A stretch of 64,000 bases of DNA from Symbiodinium natans (Eukaryota > Sar > Dinophyceae > Suessiales > Symbiodiniaceae): assembly GCA_905221605.1 (NCBI GenBank), contig CAJNDS010002104.1, forward strand, positions 247,001 through 311,000, read 5' to 3'. Every line of letters begins with the position of its first letter. Positions within the stretch are counted from its first letter, which is position 1. Shown piece after piece: positions 54,741-64,000 of this stretch. The notes under the pieces were generated by a model. It was not told where the DNA came from. It saw nothing but the letters and a program-made list of their open reading frames with translations, and ran no database searches. A program made the position numbers and the translations under genes.

Positions 54741-55596
54741 TACAGAGAGTTCCGCGGATACGAGTCAAAATCCTCTTGTCAGTCACGCAGCTTGTCTGAA
54801 ACCCTTTGTTGCGCGTGGCGACGTAGCAGTGGACTGGAGCAGCAGATATCCACATTGTACTGTTGTGGACGCGGACTCTGTCGTCCTACATTGCTTGGCC
54901 TTCAGGTCTTAATAAAGACCTCTGGAGGAGTAGGGAGTCGTGAGGCTCGGCGGGCGCAATTGGTGCAGGAAGCATTCATGGTTCAACCTACTCCATGCAT
55001 GGCAGCGCGCGAACACTTCAGGATCTTTCAAGTTTCATGCTTGCCAATGCCTCTCTGGAAGGCCGGACGACGACTCATCTGTCTTGATTGCTGCCGGCAT
55101 CTCCTGCAGTTGCGTGGACCGGGACTCATGAACCACAATTCCGGAACCGTTCGATCGCCCAACCACCGCCCCCATTCTTCATATCTGTAGAGATCATGAT
55201 GTTTAAGTGCCAAGGACGACCCCAGTAACAATGAATAACACACCCAGTGCGCTTCGTTTCAACAGTCAAGAGTTAGGCATTGCATATCCCCCCATCAACC
55301 CAGTACGCTTCCACCGACTTCCAAGAAGCCAATCACACCCATAACCCGTTCCTAGCTGGGTAGTGGAACTTCAGCCTCACGTCGGTGTCGGGCCTGAACG
55401 GCTGTGGCCTTGCACGCCGAGGCAGTCTTGCACGTCGACGATTGCTTCTTCCTTCCCTCAGGCAACGTCAAGCAAATTTGGCGGGCACTTAGCGAACAGG
55501 TTAAATGGCATCAGCAGAACCAGCTGCAATTTCTTGCTCTGTCTTTTTTGCTCCAGATCACCTCCACAAGGACTCTAATCTGGGGTCTTAGCTATG

Positions 55597-55825
55597 TCAA
55601 GAGAACTTCATGGCACAGCCGCACCAACTTGGACCCTTAAATGGGTGCAAAATCTCTGATGTTGGAATGATTCCGGTGGAAATAACCATGCGGAAATCAC
55701 CACGCATGACCTTTGACCGCAGCTCAACCTCCCTGGCTGAGCCTGTGCTGCAGCAGCTGCTGCACATCTCTGCCTGGGACGCCTCTGCAAGTACACGGTA
55801 AAGCTTCCGATCTCTACCATTCTGA
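55597..55825 (-). CDS. exon candidate, unidentified
   Basis: Acceptor ACTTGCAG, then ASQAEMCSSCCSTGSAREVE, LRSKVMRGDFRMVISTGII and a stop at 55597. Between 55.9 and 57.0 kb several short frames are open on both strands, but none convinces me. Confidence 0.35.
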
Positions 55826-56991
55826 ATGATGTGTTGTGCATGTTTTTTCATTCCATGTGGGCTTGGTCGGGGGTTCAAGGAACACGTCGAGGTCGTAGTC
55901 TCTTTCAGACTAAAGTGCGGTTGCGATGCCAACTTGTCTACAAGAAGAAGGACGAGCTTGGAACGACCATGCCAGCATTGATTTGTGTTCTGAATGGGTC
56001 GTATAGGGTTCGTGAGAGACTGTCTACTAAACTGCATACAGATGCATGCCCTCTCAAGGTGCCACTCCTACACGTACATGTCGAAAGCGCCTCATTGCCG
56101 CAACTCCTGCGGCCAAAACCATGGTGCCGGCGGCAGCCGAGGATGCGCCTTGATACTTGACACTCTACAGCAGCCCAGTAGCATCCATGCGACATGCCCC
56201 TACGATGGCATGCTTTGCTTTCATCAACGCTCATTCCGAGGGGCTGTGCAAACCTTGCAAGTCCCTGGTGATCTTCATGACTTTGAAGGGTACTCTAGGC
56301 TAACAAAACACATAGCGACGCTAGATCCGAGCGAACAGGACGTGCCATGCCGAACTCGAATGCGCACCTCGCTGTGGAGCCTCATGGCCCGTGCGATCGC
56401 GCCGCAAATCGAACCTGCAAGCATAGTGGCATAGTGTCATTCAGCAAAGGCATGTTTGGCACCTTTTTTTTGAAGGCAAATGAAGCCACCGAAAGCATAC
56501 CATCTACATTGAGTCTGCACGTCACGCAGCATCCCACATGGACATGCTGAGAAGCAGAGGTTTGTGTGTCAAGAAACCTGCAGGCAGTCCGTGACACCAC
56601 CGTTGAATCTGGGTGCCCTCGGAACTATCAACAAAACTCCTCGCCTAGCGACCGGCACTGCTTGCGGAGCCCCGAGGGCAAAGGCCTCACCGTCATAGCT
56701 TCCATCTTTGTATGCCAAGGGCCCCTAAACCCTAAACCCTAAACCCTGATAATGGGGGGCCTTGCTGGTCCCAGGATGAGAGTGCGTTCGGGGTGTGGCC
56801 AAGGGGTCCGGCTGCCCCTGTTGCTGCTTGAAGAGGCCTTCTGGGCATTTCGGCCACAGACCCCCAATAACTACGAAGCGTTTAGGGTTTAGGGTTAAGG
56901 GTTAGGGTTTAACAAGGAAAGGCCAATCTTTCCTGAAATAAGAACCATCATCAAGCATAGTGCCCATCATAACCACAATAAACATCGTCAT

Positions 56992-56993
<2 letters not shown>

Positions 56994-57024
<31 letters not shown>
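56994..57024. repeat. (CAT)n microsatellite
   Basis: About ten CAT/ATC units. Short telomere-type patches flank the area at 56727-56745 and 56880-56912. Confidence 0.95.
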
Positions 57025-57025
<1 letters not shown>

Positions 57026-57298
57026 CAACATTACTCGTAGTGATCATCACACTGTAGCATTATTTATCATAAACAAACTTGCTAATAAACCAGGGGGAGC
57101 TCCCAAGCGCCCCCATGTTCCCAACCCTGAGAGCCCAAGGTCAAAGATGAAGGTGTCAAAGAATGCAGCTCTGCGTTCTGAATAGCAGCCTAGTGCCACG
57201 ATGTGACACAGGGCAAAGGATGTTAGGGGTGGGCTTGTGAATTTAACGTAGGGCACGCCATCGTCAACGTTTCATGAGAACTGGCCAACCTCGGAGAG

Positions 57299-57436
57299 GA
57301 GTGCCATGGCGATCGCGTGAAGCTGGTGGCTGTGGCAATCGGAGAACTCCACAACAACAATCGAGAAATGGCAATTGCTGCAGCTGCTGATGAATTGTCG
57401 TTCACTTCACGCATCAATCTACAGCCTCATGCTTGA
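57299..57436 (+). CDS. plus-strand exon, unidentified
   Basis: GAGAG acceptor, then ECHGDRVKLVAVAIGELHNN and REMAIAAAADELSFTSRINL, TGA at 57434-57436. Looks like a terminal exon. The complementary strand is also open for part of it. Confidence 0.4.
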   Translation, partial: ECHGDRVKLVAVAIGELHNNNREMAIAAAADELSFTSRINLQPHA

Positions 57437-57804
57437 ACTCAGCGCTGTGACGCGGTGTGTTGCTGGTTGCTCATTGTTCACATGCAGCTGCAACATCTTT
57501 GTCAGCACGTCCGGCAGAGAAGTTTGACTGTCTCAACTGCGCCTGAAGAATTCAATTGTTTCAAGAAAAGCACAAAGTATCAACTCAGTTCCAAACTTGA
57601 GACGGCTTAGGGCTATTCTGTTCCGACTGCGCACGGGCCTTTTGACAAGAGTGCGTCCAAAGGGTCGCTAGCAGATGGACTTGACTCATGGTACGTTGCT
57701 CTCCCACTGTTTTAATCTGTTTTGACGAAGCAACTGGAGTGAGAACAACAATTTAGCCATCTACGCAGACTAATTTAGGAGCCTTGCTCTGCCTGATTTG
57801 TCAG

Positions 57805-57894
57805 ACATGCATCGCGCGCTGAAGGCGCTCTGCCGCTCGATGGGCGGCGCCTTCTCCATCACGCAGAGCCCCCTGTCCGCAGCACATCTTGCAG
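57805..57894 (+). CDS. plus-strand internal exon, unidentified
   Basis: Acceptor TGATTTGTCAG at 57804; MHRALKALCRSMGGAFSITQ and SPLSAAHLA follow with strongly G/C-ending codons; donor CTTGCAG|GTGTGT at 57895. One of the best-bounded plus-strand exons in the window. Confidence 0.55.
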
Positions 57895-58016
57895 GTGTGT
57901 GGGCCTAATTGCCTGGACACCCTACCACAACACGCAGTGGAGCGCAACCATGGCGAAGAAACACAATGGCCAGGCAGCCAAGCAGAGGGTCCAAATCTGT
58001 GAGTGTAGAGGTCTTA

Positions 58017-58096
58017 TGGTAGTTACATGGTCCCTTAATTGGGGAACCCTTTTAGACCCTTTATACACCCTGTAAATAGCAGGGCCCAGGTGGGTA
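58017..58096. mobile_element. MITE family 5 copy
   Basis: GGTAGTTACATGGTCCCTTA on the left, CAGGGCCCAGG on the right, sharing core words with 24521-24608. Confidence 0.55.
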
Positions 58097-58282
58097 TTCC
58101 GACCCGTCGATTCTATGTGTAGCGCGTGGCAAGCTTGGCACCTCGATGTAGCCGTTGCCGAAACCAATGTGGTAGTCAGAGCCTGACTGCAACGAATCAT
58201 GTCCCAAAGCAACCGAAACAGCCGAAGGAATCGCGCAACGGCCCCCGGCCAAAAAAATACCCAATCCGGCGAGAATCGTCAA
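58083..58282 (-). CDS. exon candidate with a hydrophobic N-terminal segment
   Basis: Frame starting near 58282: LTILAGLGIFLAGGRCAIPS, AVSVALGHDSLQSGSDYHIG, FGNGYIEVPSLPRATHRID. The first part could be a signal peptide or membrane anchor. Ends where the MITE family 5 copy begins. No family recognised. Confidence 0.4.
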
Positions 58283-58624
58283 GGCTAGCCTAGACCGCTA
58301 CGACAGGAGACCCTTTCTGACTTGAACATTCCATGCCAAAGTGGCCATAGCGCATCTGCTTCGCTGTCATCTGCTTTATAGGCCCAAAGTTGGCCAAAGG
58401 GTGCTCAAAACTGCGGTCGTGCCATCCCCACATGCCCCACACCCGGCCAACGGTCTGTGAGGGAGCTGGGTTTTAGTTGAAAGTTGAAAGAACTAGCGTG
58501 GCGGGCCTGAACTTCGCGGCTGAGTACCAAGCCCAAAGCGCAACCAATAGTGCACAAGCAAGCGGTGACACGGCAAGTCTTGCTTCATGGATGCTGCGCT
58601 GGCAGCTGCTCCTGTGTCCATGTC

Positions 58625-58669
58625 ACCCTAAACCCTAAACCCTAAACCCTAAACCCTAAACCCTAAACC

Positions 58670-58736
<67 letters not shown>

Positions 58737-58750
58737 ACCCTAAACCCTGC
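58625..58750. repeat. CCCTAAA array with an internal homogeneous CCCTCAA block
   Basis: Six CCCTAAA units, about eleven tandem CCCTCAA units, then CCCTAAA again. Confidence 0.95.
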
Positions 58751-58849
58751 CTGCCAAGAAGACGTTGGGGAGCTTCTCCATGTTTTGGAAGGCTGTCCAG
58801 AACCTTGGAGCTGCAGTGCTGCACGACCGTGACCCATTGCAAAGCTTCG

Positions 58850-59320
58850 TTATATATATATATACATACATAATATAGTATCGTTATATATATATATATA
58901 TACATAATATAGTATAGTATAGCATAATATGACATTATGTTATATAATATTATATGATATTTACATTACATGATATGATATGATATTATATTCGATTAGA
59001 CTATATGATAGTGTATTGTATTGTATTATATTATATTGTATTATATTCTATTATTATATGTTGACATATGTTCTATGATATAATATTGTATATTATATTA
59101 TATCATATTATATCAAATTATATCATGTTATATCATATTATATCATACTATATTATAGATCATATTTTATGATTCTGATATTATATTAAATATGTTGATA
59201 TTATATATATATATATACAGACATATATATATATATATATGCACATATATGTAAAGACATCTGTATTTGACATTTATACTCGTGTGTATGTGTGTATTGG
59301 TATGTATATATATAGAGGGA
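58850..59320. repeat. AT-rich (TATA)n-type simple repeat region
   Basis: About 470 bp of TATA/ATAT/TATTA words. No gene seen here or up to 59660 apart from a C-run at 59603-59620. Confidence 0.95.
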
Positions 59321-59671
59321 TAGAGCTATGTGGCTGTGGTTGAATTTGTTTACTCCAAAAACTGGCTATTCTTGTGCTTATTTGGTATGACTGGTGATCA
59401 TTGCATGCGCAACTAAGGCTTGGTGATGGCGACAGCCATCAACCTACTTCCTCCTATCGCCGTGAGGGTGTAGACTTCGAGTGTGAAATCTTGAATATAG
59501 GGACAGAAATAAGTGATTTGACTTTGCACCACGTATTGGCATCCGAAGCCTATGCCCCTGAGTGACAGGACAGGTTTTCCAAAACAAGATCAGTTGCCAG
59601 CGCCCCCCCCCCCCCCCCCCCACACCTCCGCAACCCCGTTAAGCCAAGCAGCGCCGGAACCGACATGACAC

Positions 59672-62142
59672 CTGGTGTGAAGAAGCCGGTGTAAGCTCCC
59701 CGAGCAAATGGCTGATCCTGGGTGGACAGGCAAGAGCGCGCCACGGACTGGAAATAGCAGCATAGCTAGTTAGCCTGAGCAGGCTTGAGCCATTCAATCT
59801 CAGCATCCGCCCAGTTGTGCGTCACGAAGCTTGGTCTCAGTGTTTTGGCCTTCCGGCTGAGAGGTGGCTCAAAGGCACGCATCTGACACCGATCATGAAT
59901 CAAGTGTCCTAGTACATCCTCGCATGGCCTTTGAGCTGTTGAAGCTCATCGCCAGGAACTCCAGGAAGCGCTCCTGTCAAAGTCACAAAAACAGCACTTG
60001 TAAGCCTGTTGCTTCACTTCCACGGCATGGAAGGCCTGCTGCTCATTCTGGCTCATCTGTAGAAAATGAAGGTTCTGCCGGCCCTCCACAAAACACACCT
60101 AGGCTTCATGGTCAAGGGCTCCCTGCACTCAAACCACATGTTCCATCATGGGCAAGCCTCTTATGGGCCAAGAGGCGATAACACCAAGTCGTCTGGAGTA
60201 GGGCGAGTGGTCCATGCACTGGACAAACCTTGATTTCTGACAGACCAAGTCTACGTTCTGTTCGTCCATCCGTTTGTTGTGCATCATGACACAAATGGGG
60301 GTTTACGATATTCGGGTTTGCCTAGTTGCGGTGTCCTTATTCTAAGGGGATCCCACTATTTGGGGGGTCTATTTTAGGAGCGCCCTATTTTCGTAAACCC
60401 CCCAAATCATGACCAGGCCAGGCACAAAGGCAGATCGGTGTCGGGGGCGGGGAGCGACAGCTTCGGTGGCAGGCTCGTGGACAGGATTTCACCCTGCAGG
60501 CCAAGCTCCCTCCACCATGGCCCTTCCTTGTAGACGGCTGCCTGAATGGGTTTAGGGTTTAGCCTCGGTACACTTCTCGATTTGTTTAGGGTTTAGGGTT
60601 TAGGGTTTAGGGTTTAGGGTTTAGGGTTTAGGGATCACGGGCATATGCCGACACTGCATCCCAAGCAGATACCGGGCGAGAGGTTCTTGGAAGAACCGAT
60701 GTCATCTCATGCGGCGAATCTCGTCTGCAATCTGCCTACCGCAAGCAGCACAAGTGTCTGTCAGGTGGCCAGCTTGAGCGAAGTCCCCATCGGCATCCTT
60801 ATAGACTTCAAGCGAACTTCCGTACTGTGCGTTGGAGAACAGCTTTTCAACGGGGAGCCTAAGTCATAAACATAAACAATGTGGGGGGGGGGGGGTGACC
60901 CAATCCTCAGTGAGCCGCCAAAGTTATTTTGCGTAGGGCGAAGGCTCTATCGGAGTCCCTCCTTTAAAATTCGAACCTTCCAGCAAAGCACCCCACAAGA
61001 GACACTTGCGATTGCGCTTTCTCGCTGCGCCGCTGGCTTTCATTCGTCTGCCTACTTTTGCTGAACGCTTTCGTTGCTCCATAAGGATCTAGATGTTCGA
61101 TACCTGTCATCCTGTCACTCATGATGGCACCAACATTCGGCCCAGTTTCCGCTGCAACCACTGGGCATCGGCACCACCCAAAGGCGGATCGAAACTTATA
61201 CCCAATATTGCTGAAGGAGGTCCTGGCTCTATGTTTGTCAATACTAAGAATCTGGGCAGTGTTCCCTCCGAGTCCTGTGAGGATTGCTGCTCGCGCACGG
61301 AAACTCTTCCCTGATCGAACGCGGACCTCCACGCCCTCACCTTAGCCGATGAGGCCGTGGCAAAAGCTGCTGAGCTACTACTAGACAGCCCAGGCACGGT
61401 CGGATTTGACAGAGGTCACCTCCTGGCCCAAGAGCACAGAATCCCCAAGCTTCGCGGCAATGCGGAGTGGGATGGCTTGAGTTCCTCAGGCCCAGGCTGT
61501 GGCTGCGCGTCCAAGAGTATTTTAAAACTATCTATTACTTGATTCATAGATGACTACAATATGATTGCATTTTGATGCATGAAGGAATGTATTTAAAAGC
61601 AGGTTCATAGTTATTTGATTGCTCTGTGCTTGTATTCATATGAGTATCTATGTATTTATACAGTTGTTGTTATAGCGTTAACTGTACTGATATTGATATG
61701 GCCATGCCACGAAGGCCACAACAACAAGGCTTGACAACTGCATCGGCGCCTCCGCGCACTCGATACTGCGAGTCTGCGCCCTTGCTGTTGCAGCCTTCCA
61801 CATGCTTCCCCGCGCCAAGAGAGGCAGACAGTGCCTAGTATATTAGTATATTGGTTCATGGGGATAGTAGTGTGCTAGAAAAGATGGTGTGTTGTCAGAC
61901 TGTTATACTGAATCTCGTCCTTGAGACATTCTCGCGCTGCACAAGACGCGCAGGCATGAGCAGCTATCTCGCATCGAAGACTCAGAGCAAATCTTTGCAG
62001 CTGCATAAGATGTCCACGGCCACATAATTACGAGTACCTCTACCATTTGGACCATTAAAACAGTCAGGCCATGTCAAACCTTCTCAATCTCCATGCCTTT
62101 GAAGGACAGGAGGTTGTACAGGAATGAGACCGCTTCTGGCTC
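59672..62142 (-). CDS. flavin-dependent amine oxidase (monoamine oxidase superfamily), multi-exon
   Basis: FAD enzyme that oxidises amines. Inferred exons: 62142-62080 (EPEAVSFLYNLLSFKGMEIE; GTTTGA donor), about 61804-61750 (CNSKGADSQYRVRGG), 61484-61398 (TQAIPLRIAAKLGDSVLLGQ), 61340-about 61275 (EGVEVRVRSGKSFRARAAIL), 61194-61131 (FDPPLGGADAQWLQRKLGRM), then less certain 60858-60708, 60228-60138 (HSPYSRRLGVIASWPIRGLP), 60056-60018 (MSQNEQQAFHAVE), 59973-59916 (ERFLEFLAMSFNSSKAMR) and 59717-59672 (DQPFARGAYTGFFTP). The second, third and fourth exons join in frame through a GC donor and a GT donor. Y-R-V-x-GG-x-Q, the G-D-x-V...V...I strand and F-A-x-G-x-Y near the FAD site fit the superfamily. 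The N-terminal dinucleotide-binding exon (GxGxxG) is not found, so the gene is 5'-incomplete here. Introns carry a MITE at 60.3 kb and a TTTAGGG array at 60.55 kb. Confidence 0.75.
60297..60402. mobile_element. MITE family 3 copy with a 5-bp target duplication
   Basis: GGGGGTTTACGATATTCGGG and CCCTATTTTCGTAAACCCCC are the ends; CAAAT flanks both sides (60292-60296, 60403-60407). Sits in an amine oxidase intron. Confidence 0.85.
60548..60632. repeat. TTTAGGG array
   Basis: Two units at 60548, an interruption containing GTACACTTCTCGATTTG (a word also at 27331-27347), then eight clean units. Confidence 0.95.
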
Positions 62143-62319
62143 CTGTGCGTTTTTCTCGTGGATGCCTCAGCACTTGCAGCGAGAACAGGCGTCTTGCAAC
62201 TGCAGACGATGAGGTATCAAACCAAAGGGGCACAGTGTCCCAGTGATGCCGACAAAGGTCAGTTTCTCAGCACCTGCTCGGCATCCTGCCCAAGGCGTAG
62301 CAGGCCGTTACCGTAACTT

Positions 62320-63935
62320 AGAAATTAGGGGGGAGCGACTGTTGAGAACTTCAGAACTTCCACCCTGAAGCAGCTCCGGTCGAAGGACTTCTTTGTTGAA
62401 CCTGGCATGTCTTTCACGGGCCCATCGCGGAGTTGCGTGGGCTGAGAAGCTTGCGCGTGCTGCACATCCTTCAACTGTCACCGGCCAATCCAGCCTTGCC
62501 CCAAGTCACCACAGATCCATCAGCCCGGATCGCAACAAACACCCCAAAAGAAGCTTGCAACTGCAGCACGTTCCTCAGCTCACTTTGTACGGAACTGCTG
62601 TCGCCTCCATATGCAGCATCCCCCCAAGTCACTGCAGATCCATCAGCCCGGATTGCAGCAAAGGCCTTTGAAGAAGCTTGTACCTGCTGCACGTCCTTGA
62701 GCTCACCTTGTACGGTACTGCTGTCGCCGCCAAATGCAGCATCGCCTCAAGTCACCACAGATCCATCAGCAAGGATCGCAGCAAACGCCTTTGAAGAAGC
62801 TTGTATGTGCTGCACGTCCTTCAGCGCACCTTGTACGGTGCTGCTGTCGCCGCCACATGCAGCATCACCCCAAGTCACCACAGATCCATCAGCCCGGATT
62901 GCAGCAAAGGCCTGTGAAGAAGCTTGCACCTGTTGCACGTCCTTCAGCTCACCTTTTGCGGTACTGCTGTCGCCGCCACATGCAGCGTCGCCCCAGGTCA
63001 CCACAGATCCATCAGCCCGGATCGCAGCAAAAGCCCTGCCAGAAGCTTGGACCTGCAGCACGTTCCTCAGCTCGCCTTGTACGGCACTACTGTTGCCGCC
63101 ACATGCAGCATTCCCCCAACTCACCACAGATCCATCAGCCCGGATCGCAGCAAACGCCCCAAAAGAAGCTTGTATGTGCTGCACGTTCTTCAGCTCACCT
63201 TCTACGGCTCTGCTGTGGCCACGAAATGCAGCATCGCCTCAAGTCACCACAGATCCATCAGCCCGGATTGCAGCAAAGGCCTGTGAAGAAGCTTGCACCT
63301 GCTGCACGTTCTTCAGCCCACCCTCTACGGCACGGCTGTTGCCGCCAAATGCAGCATGGCCCCAAGTCACCACAGATCCATCAGTCCGGATTGCAGCAAA
63401 GGCCTTTGAAGAAGCTTGCACCTGCTGCACGTCCTTGAGCTCACCTTGTACGGCACTGCTGTCGCCGCCACATGTAGAATCAGCCCAAGTCACCACAGAT
63501 CCATCAGCAAGGATCGCAGCAAATGCCCCGAAAGAAGCTTGTATGTGCTGCACGTCCTTCAGCTCACCTTGTACGGTGCTGCTGTCGCCGCCACATGTAG
63601 CATCGCCCCAAGTGTCCACAGATCCATCACACAGCAGAAAAGCCCAGGCAGTTCTGTTCTGGTGTACTCTCCAAAAGAACTTTGAAGCTTTAGCGCGATG
63701 CTCTCCCACATGCAGGGTCAACACATCGTTGTCTCGCAAGCCTGTTTCCTTGAAAGCGCCTCTGGCCAGTGCCTCTCCAGAAGCTGTCAGCAGCTTTCCT
63801 TTCCCCCACTCCCAGAGCACTCTGGGCCATCTGTCTCAAGCAGTCAATGGAGACGTCGGGCTGTATTTCCAAAGTAACACCCCGGCCACTCGTGCCGCTC
63901 GAACCGCCCCTCGGGCTGCGATATGTAAGGTTCTT
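62320..63935 (-). pseudogene. decayed ubiquitin-like/RCC1-type repeat protein gene
   Basis: The minus strand encodes a Ubl-like head (LEIQPDVSIDCLRQMAQSAL, then GLRDNDVLTLHVGE) and ten 41-residue repeats of the form DGSVVTWGDAACGGDSS...KDVQ-x-IQAS...AFAAIRA, a family common in dinoflagellates and related to RCC1/HERC/UVR8 blades. Lesions: an extra G in the G-run at 63803-63807 shifts the frame inside the Ubl head; TGA replaces the conserved Trp codon at 63239-63241 (repeat 4) and 62747-62749 (repeat 8); and about 19 bp are missing in an eleventh partial repeat at about 62477, after which the frame degrades. Between the lesions the frame is intact from 63820 to 62471. Apart from sequencing error, splicing around the stops cannot be excluded, since each repeat is short. 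The start upstream of 63935 is not seen. Plus-strand ORFs here, including one of 514 codons, are antisense shadows. Confidence 0.85.
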
Positions 63936-64000
63936 GGTCCCAGTGGTGGGGGTTTGAGCCCAAAACCCGAAACATAAAGCCTACAGCATGAGAATCTCTC

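Noticed and set aside
59775-59800. GAATGGCTCAAG on minus, similar to the end of the dinoflagellate spliced leader
   Set aside because: Only 9 of 12 bases match and nothing upstream fits; no convincing spliced-leader relic or SL RNA gene was found by eye in the window.
62433-63977. 514-codon plus-strand ORF, and further plus ORFs of 234 and 120 codons
   Set aside because: They lie antisense to the RCC1-type repeats, whose protein family matches the minus strand; the repeat period of 123 bp keeps antisense frames open.

Overview
This is nuclear DNA of a dinoflagellate, most likely Symbiodiniaceae or a close relative. The evidence is: TTTAGGG/CCCTAAA telomere-type repeats scattered through the interior in both orientations; introns that start with GC or possibly GA as well as GT and end in AG, usually followed by G; protein families expanded in dinoflagellates (a Ubl plus RCC1-type 41-residue repeat protein, a Ubl plus ankyrin protein); very sparse long ORFs; and a high load of short foldback elements. 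Nothing looks bacterial, viral or organellar. Most real genes are chopped into exons of about 37-270 nt, so the long ORFs are a poor guide. I found genes by translating between plausible splice sites and looking for family motifs. Exon edges are my inference and have no transcript support. Layout: 0-1.1 kb weak minus-strand exons. 1.6-4.5 kb repeats (telomere-like, poly-G, a degenerate palindromic block, a 214-bp foldback). 4.7-10.6 kb a multi-exon GH17-like beta-1,3-glucanase gene on the minus strand whose introns carry most of the telomere-like arrays of that stretch. 10.8-13.7 kb gene-poor, AT-rich tandem and simple repeats. 14.3-17 kb small exons on both strands. 18-24.7 kb a WD40 beta-propeller gene on the minus strand. 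25.5-29.5 kb unidentified minus-strand exons. 29.8-31.25 kb an intronless Ubl-ankyrin ORF. 32.2-32.8 kb a three-exon BolA (BOLA3-type) gene. 34-50 kb many unidentified minus-strand exons, including an AAA+ ATPase-like fragment, a polyQ protein and a four-exon gene at 49 kb. 50.8-51.4 kb a CA-rich satellite. 52.2-53.4 kb an intronless NSUN-type RNA m5C methyltransferase. 54.1-54.6 kb an M16 metallopeptidase. 57.3-57.9 kb plus-strand exons. 59.7-62.1 kb a flavin amine oxidase. 62.3-63.9 kb a decayed Ubl-RCC1-repeat gene. Every gene I can name reads on the minus strand, as expected for dinoflagellate unidirectional gene clusters; only a few unidentified exons (16.0, 57.3, 57.8 kb) read on plus. 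The named genes look like unrelated housekeeping and accessory functions, not one pathway. The most interesting layer is the mobile DNA: at least six families of 70-170-bp inverted-repeat elements (one with clear 8-bp, others with 5- and 6-bp target duplications) that sit in introns next to exons, and a family of extremely short poly-A-tailed retroposons (13, 34 and about 70 bp) sharing one 3' end and flanked by 14-15-bp target duplications.
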